DNA of 46,098 nucleotides from CAZFPA01 sp964520975 (GTDB taxonomy: Bacteria; Bacillota; Negativicutes; Selenomonadales; Selenomonadaceae): NCBI GenBank assembly GCA_964520975.1, contig CAZFPA010000012.1:1-46098 (forward strand), written 5' to 3'. A program made the position numbers and the translations under genes. How positions within the stretch are numbered: position 1 is the first letter of the stretch; each line of letters opens with the position of its first letter. The notes beneath the pieces were generated by a model. It did not search any database. It worked only from the letters and a program-made list of their open reading frames with translations, and was not told the origin of the DNA. This document shows positions 24,104 to 31,596 of the stretch, in pieces.

Positions 24104-25654
24104 ATGCCAAAGGTTCTATTGGAAATGAAGGATATCGTCAAGGAATTCCCTGGCGGTGTACGGGCACTGGACCGGGTCAACATCAAGGTGGAGGAAGGCT
24201 CCATCCATGCACTGGTCGGCGAAAATGGTGCCGGAAAATCCACGCTGATGAATGTGCTCAGCGGTATCTATCCGTATGGCTCCTATGAGGGCGAGATCTG
24301 CTATGACGGCGAAGAGTGCCGTTTCAATACGATTCGTGACAGTGAAAAAAGGGGAATTGTCATCATTCATCAGGAATTGGCGCTGATCCCTTATCTGTCC
24401 GTTATGGAAAACATTTTTTTAGGCAATGAGAAGCAAAGCCATGGAATCATCAATTGGGAAATCTGCCGCGCAGAGGCGATGAGACTCATGCAGCGGGTCG
24501 GGCTGGATGATTTGCCGGATGTCCCGGTCAACAAGCTGGGTGTCGGCAAGCAGCAGCTCATTGAAATCGCGAAGGCACTGTCCAAGGATGTGCGGCTCCT
24601 GATACTCGATGAGCCGACTGCGTCATTGAATGACGATGACAGTGAGAAATTATTGAATCTTATTTTGGAACTTCGGGAAAAGATGGGCGTTACAGCGATC
24701 ATCATTTCCCATAAACTCAACGAGGTCACCCGGATCTCGGATAAAATAACGGTCATCCGTGATGGCCGGACCATCGAAACCCTGGTCAAGGGGGAGGATG
24801 AGATCACCGAGGACCGTATCATCAAGGGCATGGTCGGACGCGAAATCACGAACCGTTACCCGCCACGCGAGGATACGCCGATTGGTGATACCTGCCTCTC
24901 GGTCAAGGACTGGACGGTGTATTCGCCCTATGTGGCCGGTAAGCTCATGGTGGATCATGTGAGCTTCCACGTCAAAAAGGGCGAGGTCGTCGGCATTGCC
25001 GGCCTCATGGGCGCAGGCCGCACGGAGCTTGCGATGAGCCTCTTTGGCAAGGCCTATGGACGCAATATCAGCGGCCAGGTATTCAAGGACGGCAAGGAAA
25101 TCCGGCTGAACTGCGTGGCGGATGCCATCGACAACGGCATTGCCTACGTGACTGAGGACCGCAAGGGACAGGGCCTGGTGCTCATCGAGAGCATCCGGGA
25201 GAACATTTCCCTGCCGACATTGCCACGACTGGCTTCGCATGGCGTCATCAACGCGCACAAGGAGGTCAAGGTCGCCGAGGATTATATGCAGCGGCTGCAC
25301 ATCAAAGCACCGGGAATTTTCCAGAAAACGGGGAATCTCTCCGGCGGCAATCAGCAGAAGGTTATGCTGGCCCGCTGGATCTATGCGGACCCGGATGTGC
25401 TGATTCTCGACGAGCCGACGCGTGGTATCGATGTCGGCGCCAAATATGAAATTTACTGCATTATCAACGAGCTGGCGAAAAAGGGGAAATCCGTCATAGT
25501 AATCTCCTCGGAGCTTCCGGAGGTCCTGGGCGTGAGCGATCGCGTCTACGTGATGAACGAGGGCCGGTTCGTAGGCGAACTCAGCCGGGAAGAAGCCTCG
25601 CAGGAGAGCGTCATGCGCTGCATCATGGAAAACACGAAGCAGCAGGCAGTTTGA
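24104..25654 (+). CDS. gguA: multiple monosaccharide ABC transporter, ATP-binding protein
   Basis: Fused double-ATPase subunit of the ribose/xylose importer class, 516 residues. The first half has Walker A GENGAGKST, a modified signature LGVGKQQLIEIAKAL and Walker B LLILDEPTASL. The second half has a degenerate Walker A GLMGAGRTEL, signature LSGGNQQKVMLAR and Walker B VLILDEPTRGIDVGA. A degenerate second site is normal here. Start ATG 24104 follows TGGAGGG; the upstream extension to 24026 crosses the hairpin and is discarded. Its neighbours chvE and gguB support the GguA assignment over XylG. Confidence 0.93.
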   Translation: MPKVLLEMKDIVKEFPGGVRALDRVNIKVEEGSIHALVGENGAGKSTLMNVLSGIYPYGSYEGEICYDGEECRFNTIRDSEKRGIVIIHQELALIPYLSVMENIFLGNEKQSHGIINWEICRAEAMRLMQRVGLDDLPDVPVNKLGVGKQQLIEIAKALSKDVRLLILDEPTASLNDDDSEKLLNLILELREKMGVTAIIISHKLNEVTRISDKITVIRDGRTIETLVKGEDEITEDRIIKGMVGREITNRYPPREDTPIGDTCLSVKDWTVYSPYVAGKLMVDHVSFHVKKGEVVGIAGLMGAGRTELAMSLFGKAYGRNISGQVFKDGKEIRLNCVADAIDNGIAYVTEDRKGQGLVLIESIRENISLPTLPRLASHGVINAHKEVKVAEDYMQRLHIKAPGIFQKTGNLSGGNQQKVMLARWIYADPDVLILDEPTRGIDVGAKYEIYCIINELAKKGKSVIVISSELPEVLGVSDRVYVMNEGRFVGELSREEASQESVMRCIMENTKQQAV

Positions 25655-25678
25655 TGGTATTGTAAGGGAGGATAAAAG

Positions 25679-26893
25679 ATGAGTATGGAAAAAGCCGTCC
25701 AATCCAATGGACAAAACGATACGCCGATGCAGAGCCTCTTGAATAAGGGGACGCTGTCGACGGCAATGCAGAAATACGCGATGTTTATCGCCTTGATCCT
25801 GATTGCGATCTTCTTTCAGGTACTGACCGATGGTGTGCTGCTCGCACCGATGAATATCTCCAAGCTGGTCATGCAGAACAGCTACATCCTGATTCTGGCC
25901 ATCGGCATGCTGCCCTGTATCCTGACCGGTGATATCGATCTGTCGGTAGGTTCGGTTGTCGCGGCCATCGGTGCCATTGCCGGTACGCTGATCATTTCGA
26001 AGGGCTTCTCGGTTGGTACGACCGTTGTGGCCTGCCTGGCCATCGGCCTGCTGATCGGAGCCTGGCAGGGCTTCTGGGTTGCCTTCGTGCGGGTTCCGGC
26101 CTTCATTGTGACCCTGGCCGGCATGCTGCTGTTCCGTGGCCTGACAATGGTCATTCTCGACGGCAATACGCTTTCCCCGTTCCCGGATTCCTATCAGTTC
26201 GTTGCCCAGAAATTCCTGCAGGATATACCGCTTTTTGCCAGTATTCCGTATAGCACGATGCTGATCGGCGTGCTGCTCGCTGCCGTCTGCGTATGGCTCG
26301 AAGTGCACAGCTATCGGCAGAAGGTACAGTACGGCATTCCGGTCGGCAGCAAAGGCATGCTGGCCTTCAAGAGCGGTATCATCATCTTCGTGAGCCTCTT
26401 TGCCACCTACTGGCTCAGCCAGTTCAAGGGACTGCCGCTCATTCTGATCCTGCTGGCCTTCCTCATCGCCATCTACTCCTTCATCTGCAACAAGACGGTG
26501 TTTGGCCGTCGCGTCTATGCACTGGGCGGCAATGAGAACGCTACGCGCCTTTCGGGTATCAAGACCAAATGGGTCCGCTTCATCGTATTCGTCAACATGG
26601 GTCTCATGGCGGCTGTTGCCGGTCTGGTATTCTCAGCCCGTCTGAACTGCGCGGCACCTTCTGCCGGCATGATGTTCGAGCTCGATGCCATCGCGGCCTG
26701 CTACATCGGCGGCGCTTCGGCAACTGGCGGCGTTGGAACCATTGTCGGTGCTATTGTCGGCGGCCTGGTCATGGGCACACTGAACAACGGCATGTCCATT
26801 CTGGGTATCGGCATTGACTGGCAGCAGATGATCAAGGGTCTGGTACTGCTCGCAGCCGTAGCCTTTGATATTTACAACCAGTCGAAGAAATAA
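25679..26893 (+). CDS. gguB: multiple monosaccharide ABC transporter, permease
   Basis: Inner-membrane channel subunit, 404 residues with about ten hydrophobic segments starting near residue 30. The BPD_transp_2 family pattern is visible in NSYILILAIGMLPCILTGDIDLSVGS and in the C-terminal GGVGTIVGAIVGGLVMGTLNNG, given here in parts. It is larger than plain RbsC because of extra central segments (about 175-260), as in GguB/XylH. Start ATG 25679 follows AGGGAGG, 24 nt after gguA. Confidence 0.93.
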   Translation: MSMEKAVQSNGQNDTPMQSLLNKGTLSTAMQKYAMFIALILIAIFFQVLTDGVLLAPMNISKLVMQNSYILILAIGMLPCILTGDIDLSVGSVVAAIGAIAGTLIISKGFSVGTTVVACLAIGLLIGAWQGFWVAFVRVPAFIVTLAGMLLFRGLTMVILDGNTLSPFPDSYQFVAQKFLQDIPLFASIPYSTMLIGVLLAAVCVWLEVHSYRQKVQYGIPVGSKGMLAFKSGIIIFVSLFATYWLSQFKGLPLILILLAFLIAIYSFICNKTVFGRRVYALGGNENATRLSGIKTKWVRFIVFVNMGLMAAVAGLVFSARLNCAAPSAGMMFELDAIAACYIGGASATGGVGTIVGAIVGGLVMGTLNNGMSILGIGIDWQQMIKGLVLLAAVAFDIYNQSKK

Positions 26894-26906
26894 TGAGGTG
26901 ATACAG

Positions 26907-27530
26907 ATGATCAAGAAAGTAACGAGTGCAGATTTCCGCCCCTATGGGCGGGTGCTGGACCTGGACACGGCGGCCTTTACGGCGGCCATCCAGGCACAGC
27001 CGGCAACGGCTGCGGACAGCGTCGTATATGAGCCGTCGGTTGCCGCCTTCGAGGCACTGCCGCTTTTCCAGGAGCTCGCGGCGTCCGTTTACGGCGGCAT
27101 GCCCATCGAGTTCGGGCACTGCAGCGGCTTCAATGAGAAGCTCAATGCGGTAGAATACCATCGTTCCTCGGAAATCGATATCGCGGCGACGGATCTCATC
27201 CTCATGCTCGGGCGGCAGCAGGATATCGATTATGCCTCCCGTCAGTATGACACCGCGCACATAGAACTCTTTTTTGTACCGGCGGGTACAGCGGTGGAGC
27301 TTTATGCGACAACGCTCCACTTTGCTCCCTGCAGTGTCAACGGACAGGAATTCCGCTGTGGCGTGGTGCTGCCTAAGGGGACCAATGAACCGCTGCCCTT
27401 CAAGCTCACCGGCAAAGGCGAAGATCGGCTGCTGTTCGCGGTGAACAAATGGCTCATCGCCCATAAGGAAAGCGGCCTGGAGAAGGATGGCGCCTGGATT
27501 GGTCTGACCGGGAAGAATGTTTCTTTGTGA
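26907..27530 (+). CDS. DUF4867-family protein
   Basis: 207-residue soluble protein of unknown function. The start MIKKVTSADFRPYGRVLD and later regions EFGHCSGFNEKLNAVEYHR, ILMLGRQQDI and VELYATTLHFAPC fit the DUF4867 family, whose shape resembles ureidoglycolate lyase-like cupins. Such genes sit next to sugar isomerase and kinase genes in anaerobes, so a role as aldose mutarotase-like or accessory enzyme is conceivable, but nothing in the sequence proves it. Start ATG 26907 follows TGAGGTGA and is 13 nt after gguB; last gene of the operon before a strong terminator. Confidence 0.8.
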   Translation: MIKKVTSADFRPYGRVLDLDTAAFTAAIQAQPATAADSVVYEPSVAAFEALPLFQELAASVYGGMPIEFGHCSGFNEKLNAVEYHRSSEIDIAATDLILMLGRQQDIDYASRQYDTAHIELFFVPAGTAVELYATTLHFAPCSVNGQEFRCGVVLPKGTNEPLPFKLTGKGEDRLLFAVNKWLIAHKESGLEKDGAWIGLTGKNVSL

Positions 27531-27535
27531 GAATG

Positions 27536-27570
27536 GAGCGCCGGCTTTCGCTCGGCGCTCTTTCTTTTTT
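27536..27570 (+). terminator. intrinsic terminator of the sugar operon
   Basis: Perfect 8-bp GC-rich stem GAGCGCCG/CGGCGCTC followed by TTTCTTTTTT. Confidence 0.92.
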
Positions 27571-27669
27571 GCCGGATACATCTTTACGGAAAATGAAAAA
27601 ACAGTTAGAATGGAAAAAAGATTTGGAAATTAGGGAATTCGTCAGGGATTCCTTGGATCGGGTGATGGA

Positions 27670-28692
27670 ATGGTTACGATTAAGACGATTGCCGAGCTCT
27701 GCGGGGTATCCCGGGGCACGGTGGACCGCGTGCTGCACGGACGCGGCAATGTGAAGCCGGAGACAGAAGAGCTTGTACATCATATGGCGGAGCAGCTTGG
27801 CTATACGCCGAATCCGGCCGGAAAAGCCCTGGCTGCCCGCAAGCATCGGCCGGTAGTCGGTGTGCTGCTGGCATCGGAGGGGAATCCTTTCTTCGATGAT
27901 GTGATCCGCGGCATCAAAAAGGCGGAGGAGATGTATCATATCTACGGGCTGAAGGTGATCTGGCAGACGATGAAGGGCTACAACGTCCAAAAGCAGCTCG
28001 ATCTCATCGAAAGGCTGCAGCCCCGGATCAATGCACTCATCATCAATCCCATCAATGATCCGCGCATTGCGCAGAAAATCGATGCGCTGGTGGCCGCGGG
28101 CATCCTCGTTGTCACGCTGAACAATGATATTGAGAACAGCCGCCGTCACTGCTATGTGGGCAGTGACTACGTCAATGGCGGCGAGACGGCCGGTGCGCTT
28201 TTTAAGCTGCTCATGCGCAAGAGCGAGCAGGTATCGCTGGGGGTTGTCCAGGGCAACAGCCATGTGCTCGGCCATTGTCAGCGCCTGGAGGGCTTCCGTT
28301 CGCGGCTCGCAGCGCTGCCGAATGTCCAGATCTGTGCCATGGTGGAAAATGAGGATGATGAGATCTGTTCCTATGAGCGCACACGCGAAATGCTGCTCGA
28401 ACATCCGCAGATCAATGCGCTTTTCATCATCGCGGGCGGTGTCTATGGTGCCTGCCGGGCCGTGCTTTCGGTCAAGCGGCCGCAGCCGCTCACGGTCATT
28501 GCGTTCGACAGCGTTCCCTCCACGGTGGAGATGATGAAGAAGGGTGTGATCCAGGCAGTCATTTATCAGCATCCGTATCGGCAGGGACACAAGGCAATGG
28601 ACATCGTGTTCGAATATCTCGTCAATGGCATTACACCGCGAAATTCCGTGTATTTGCTGAAAAACGAGGTCAAGCTCATTGAAAATCTTTAA
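27670..28692 (+). CDS. LacI-family transcriptional regulator of the sugar locus
   Basis: 340 residues. N-terminal LacI helix-turn-helix (TIKTIAELCGVSRGTVDRVL) with hinge NPAGKALAARK, then a periplasmic-binding-protein-like effector domain (about 60-330) of the RbsB/ChvE type, including PVVGVLLASEGNPFFDDVI, YVGSDYVNGGETAGA and TVIAFDSVPS. It most likely represses the isomerase and xylB-chvE-ggu promoters, whose operators share ATGTGCTTGAGCACAT, and responds to the imported sugar or a metabolite. Start ATG 27670 follows GGTGATGG. It lies downstream of the operon behind a terminator and ends in its own terminator; no clear promoter was found in the 100-bp gap. Confidence 0.92.
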   Translation: MVTIKTIAELCGVSRGTVDRVLHGRGNVKPETEELVHHMAEQLGYTPNPAGKALAARKHRPVVGVLLASEGNPFFDDVIRGIKKAEEMYHIYGLKVIWQTMKGYNVQKQLDLIERLQPRINALIINPINDPRIAQKIDALVAAGILVVTLNNDIENSRRHCYVGSDYVNGGETAGALFKLLMRKSEQVSLGVVQGNSHVLGHCQRLEGFRSRLAALPNVQICAMVENEDDEICSYERTREMLLEHPQINALFIIAGGVYGACRAVLSVKRPQPLTVIAFDSVPSTVEMMKKGVIQAVIYQHPYRQGHKAMDIVFEYLVNGITPRNSVYLLKNEVKLIENL

Positions 28693-28699
28693 GTAAAGA

Positions 28700-28732
28700 A
28701 CAAGGGAGTAGGAAATTTCTCCCTTGTTTTTT
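28700..28732 (+). terminator. intrinsic terminator after lacI-type gene
   Basis: Perfect 9-bp stem ACAAGGGAG/CTCCCTTGT, 10-nt loop, then TTTTT. Confidence 0.92.
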
Positions 28733-28760
28733 GTTTTATGGGCAAAAACGCAAAAATATT

Positions 28761-28789
28761 TTGAAATACGGAACGATTTATCGTATAAT
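28761..28789 (+). promoter_or_regulatory. sigma-A promoter of the first diguanylate cyclase gene
   Basis: -35 TTGAAA (28761-28766), 17-bp spacer, -10 TATAAT (28784-28789). Just downstream is a dyad CATGTA-G-TACATG (28807-28819) that could be an operator. Confidence 0.8.
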
Positions 28790-28857
28790 AATCATATATA
28801 TTTTCTCATGTAGTACATGCGACATGGTATATAGGAAAAAAGGCGGGGTGATAACAG

Positions 28858-29889
28858 ATGGCAAAAAAGAGCACGGTAGCGGCAGCCGGAGGAGTTGCGG
28901 CAGAAATTGGCAAGGATGGCCAAGTCTGTAGCCAGCTTTTGCAGGAGACGCAGGCCCAGCTTTTCGAGATACAGCAGGAAAACCTTCGAGCGAAGCGCCG
29001 TCTGCGGCAGAAGAATGAAATCTTCAATCTGCTGCTGGAACGGGTCAATGTCGTTTCGTTCGAATACGATGTAGAGGCGGACCGGCTGTTCTATACGCGC
29101 ATGCAGGCGGATAAGCAGATCGTGGAAAGCGAGATTGTGGAATTTGGCGGGTACCTGGCCGATATCCTTTATGATGATAAGGGCAGGCGCAGGGTTTTAA
29201 AGAAGTTCAGGGATGCCTGCCAGAAGCCGGTGACCGGGCAGGTGGAGTTCTGTGCGAAGTTCCTGGAGGAATACTGCTGGTATCGTTCTAGCTATAAGAG
29301 CCTGGTCGACAGCCTGGGGCAGGTCTATGCGGTGATCGGCTATACGGTGAATATCCAGGAAGAGGTCATGGATCGTGATAAGCTCGTGGAGTCGGCGCAG
29401 CGCGATTCGCTCACGAAGCTCTACAACCGCGAGATGACGGAAAACCTCGTAAATGATCGGCTGGTGCATCTCGAGCCCGGCGAAAAGGGTGTGCTCTTTT
29501 TGCTCGACATCGATAATTTCAAGAAGATCAATGACGAGTTCGGCCACATGGCGGGAGACGGCTTCCTGCGGGCCGTCACGGAGGCCATTCGGGCGGATTT
29601 CCGCGGGGATGACGTGCTGGGCCGGGTCGGTGGTGATGAATTCGTGATCTTCCTGCACGGAGCCATGAGCATTGACGCGATCGAGAAACGGGCGCAGCGC
29701 ATCATTGATATTTTCATGCGGCTGCCCGTGGAAGCGGCCGGAGGCATTACCTGCAGCATGGGCATTGTCGCAACGGGCAAAAACTCAGCTGTATACGCGG
29801 AGCTGCTGCCCAAGGCGGATGAGGCGCTGTATTCGGCGAAGAACCGCGGGAAGAACCGGTATCGCATGTATGGCGATGATAAGTACTGA
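28858..29889 (+). CDS. diguanylate cyclase (PAS-like + GGDEF)
   Basis: Makes cyclic di-GMP from two GTP. 343 residues, no membrane segment. An N-terminal coiled coil (about 25-55) and a PAS-like region (about 58-165) precede the GGDEF domain (about 180-340), with DSLTKLYNRE, DIDNFKKINDEFGHMAGD and an intact active-site GGDEF in GRVGGDEFVIFL. An RxxD product-inhibition site (RGDD) lies exactly five residues before GGDEF, so feedback inhibition by c-di-GMP is expected. No EAL domain. Start ATG 28858 follows GGCGGGGTG. A monocistronic gene. Confidence 0.93.
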   Translation: MAKKSTVAAAGGVAAEIGKDGQVCSQLLQETQAQLFEIQQENLRAKRRLRQKNEIFNLLLERVNVVSFEYDVEADRLFYTRMQADKQIVESEIVEFGGYLADILYDDKGRRRVLKKFRDACQKPVTGQVEFCAKFLEEYCWYRSSYKSLVDSLGQVYAVIGYTVNIQEEVMDRDKLVESAQRDSLTKLYNREMTENLVNDRLVHLEPGEKGVLFLLDIDNFKKINDEFGHMAGDGFLRAVTEAIRADFRGDDVLGRVGGDEFVIFLHGAMSIDAIEKRAQRIIDIFMRLPVEAAGGITCSMGIVATGKNSAVYAELLPKADEALYSAKNRGKNRYRMYGDDKY

Positions 29890-29963
29890 ACCGGCTCCCC
29901 GTGGGCAGTATTTTCTGCCTCCTTATGGCGCGAAATTTCTCTTCTGAAGAAAACCTCGCCGGG

Positions 29964-29988
29964 CAAAATTTTGTCTTGCAAAATTTTG
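29964..29988. repeat. two palindromic CAAAATTTTG boxes
   Basis: CAAAATTTTG occurs at 29964-29973 and 29979-29988, centres 15 bp apart, as part of an 11-bp direct repeat. The second copy overlaps the -35 of the riboswitch promoter. Possible operator. Confidence 0.5.
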
Positions 29989-30005
29989 AACAATGGCGTT
30001 ATAAT
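29976..30005 (+). promoter_or_regulatory. promoter of the ZTP riboswitch-OFA transporter unit
   Basis: -35 TTGCAA (29976-29981), 18-bp spacer, -10 TATAAT (30000-30005), about 15-20 bp before the aptamer. Confidence 0.75.
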
Positions 30006-30025
30006 AAACCTGTAAAAAGTAAATA

Positions 30026-30101
30026 TGCTGTGCGGGACCTGACGGATGAGTGGAAATGACCACGTGGACCGCGGAGCAGTAATAGCCGACCGTCTGGGCA
30101 G
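30026..30101 (+). ncRNA. ZTP riboswitch (pfl motif)
   Basis: Aptamer with conserved blocks in the right order: the CCTGACGGA segment (30038-30046), a hairpin GTGG/CCAC (about 30050-30064), GGACCGCGGAGC, a variable linker and the invariant 3' part GCCGACCGTCTGGGCA (30085-30100). This is the pfl motif that senses ZTP/ZMP, the alarmones of folate (10-formyl-THF) shortage. Its last strand is shared with a terminator stem, so binding should allow read-through into the transporter gene. Recognised by eye; a covariance search would settle it. Confidence 0.85.
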
Positions 30102-30127
30102 AGAGATTTTTGCCTGGACGGTTTTTT
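30090..30127 (+). terminator. riboswitch-controlled intrinsic terminator
   Basis: CCGTCTGGGCA (30090-30100) pairs with TGCCTGGACGG (30111-30121) over 11 bp (with G-U pairs), then TTTTTT. The left arm is the conserved 3' element of the aptamer, so the two structures exclude each other. Confidence 0.88.
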
Positions 30128-30187
30128 GTTTGGGCGGATATCTCTTCGAGTACTTATCTCTCTATGTTCAGAAAGGATGATTGCTTT

Positions 30188-31408
30188 ATGAGAAACCGTT
30201 GGTTAATTGCTCTGTCTGCCATTGGCATCCATATCTGCATCGGCAGCGTCTACGCCTGGAGTGTGCTCACGCGCCCGATCATGCAGGAAATGGGCTTTTC
30301 CCTCAAGGAGACCACCTGGACGTTTTCGCTCGCGATTCTGTTCCTCGGGCTTTCCGCAGGCTTTTTAGGCAGCTTCGTCGAGAAATACGGTCCAAAACGC
30401 AGCGGCCTTATTTCTATGTGCTTTTTTGGTACGGGGATGTTCGGAACAGCCCTCGCGCTCCATCTGCACAGCCTCACACTGCTCTATGTATTCTATGGCG
30501 TGATTGGCGGCATTGGCCTTGGCGTAGGCTACATCACGCCGGTATCGACGCTGGTGAAGTACTTCCCGCATAACCGTGGCTTTGCCACCGGGCTTGCCAT
30601 CATGGGCTTCGGCTTCGCGAGCCTCATCGCAGGTCCGCTCATGCAGTATCTCACGGCCGCCTATGGCCTCGTGGATAATTTCCTGATTTTAGGCTGTGTC
30701 TACATGGTCATCATGGGCATGTCGGCGCTCTACCTGAAGCCGCCGGCAGCTCCGGCCGCCGCGCACAGCAAGGTCACGGTGCAGGTACATGGCTTCACAG
30801 CGAATGAGGCGCTGAAAACCTGGCAGTTCGGTGCGCTCTGGTGGGTGTTCTTCGTGAATATCACCTGCGGCATCGGCCTCCTGGCCGTGGCTTCACCGAT
30901 GGCCCAGGATGTCGTGAAGATGTCACCGGCCGCGGCGGCTTCGATGGTCGGCATCATCGGCCTGCTCAACGGCTTCGGCCGCATTGCCTGGTCTACGGTA
31001 TCGGACTACATCGGCCGCGGCTGGACCTATGTGCTCTTTTTCACCATTGAGATCGCGGCCTTCTGGCAGCTCGCCGGAACGACGGACGCCTTTATGTTCC
31101 AGGTGCTCGTGCTGCTGATCATCAGCTGCTATGGCGGTGGCTTCTCCTGTATGCCGGCTTATCTGAGCGATATCTTCGGTACGCGTCAGCTCAGCGCGAT
31201 CCACGGCCGCATCCTTACGGCCTGGGGCATTGCCGGCGTGGTTGGTCCGTCGCTGGTATCCTGGCTGCGGGAGTCTACGAGCGGCTATTCGCTCACGCTG
31301 GAATTCTTTGCGGGCTGCTTCGTGGTGAATTTCTTCATCGCACTGGTGCTCAAGCAGCGGGGCAAAGAGACGGCTGCCGCGACGGCGCCTGCTGTAAAGA
31401 CGGTATGA
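30188..31408 (+). CDS. OFA-family MFS transporter (oxalate/formate antiporter family)
   Basis: 406-residue membrane protein with about twelve hydrophobic segments. The opening RWLIALSAIGIHICIGSVYAW and the motif PIMQEMGF are typical of the OxlT/OFA subfamily; the loop 2-3 sequence FVEKYGPKRSG and GIGLGVGYITPVSTLVKYFP also fit. In the family, substrates are small carboxylates such as oxalate and formate, but many members are uncharacterised. Control by a ZTP riboswitch points to one-carbon metabolism; formate transport would make sense, which is inference. Start ATG 30188 follows AGAAAGGATG; an in-frame ATG at 30164 is less likely. Confidence 0.88.
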   Translation: MRNRWLIALSAIGIHICIGSVYAWSVLTRPIMQEMGFSLKETTWTFSLAILFLGLSAGFLGSFVEKYGPKRSGLISMCFFGTGMFGTALALHLHSLTLLYVFYGVIGGIGLGVGYITPVSTLVKYFPHNRGFATGLAIMGFGFASLIAGPLMQYLTAAYGLVDNFLILGCVYMVIMGMSALYLKPPAAPAAAHSKVTVQVHGFTANEALKTWQFGALWWVFFVNITCGIGLLAVASPMAQDVVKMSPAAAASMVGIIGLLNGFGRIAWSTVSDYIGRGWTYVLFFTIEIAAFWQLAGTTDAFMFQVLVLLIISCYGGGFSCMPAYLSDIFGTRQLSAIHGRILTAWGIAGVVGPSLVSWLRESTSGYSLTLEFFAGCFVVNFFIALVLKQRGKETAAATAPAVKTV

Positions 31409-31426
31409 CCGTCAGCTGATAACTTA

Positions 31427-31467
31427 AGGGGACAATGCGTCACAAGCATTTGTCCCCTGTTTTTTTA
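31427..31467 (+). terminator. intrinsic terminator after the OFA transporter
   Basis: Stem AGGGGACAATGC (31427-31438)/GCATTTGTCCCCT (31446-31458) with one bulge, then a T-run. Confidence 0.9.
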
Positions 31468-31508
31468 AGGTAAAAAGAAGGTGCCTGATACAAATTTCCT
31501 GCCTGGGC

Positions 31509-31536
31509 TTGACGAAAAGCAGGAATGGTATAAAAT
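31509..31536 (+). promoter_or_regulatory. promoter of the membrane diguanylate cyclase gene
   Basis: -35 TTGACG (31509-31514), 16-bp spacer, -10 TAAAAT (31531-31536). Confidence 0.6.
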
Positions 31537-31596
31537 TAAGAATAGTAAGAATCAATTGCGGGATGGGAATAATATTGCCTGAATGGAGATCGGATT

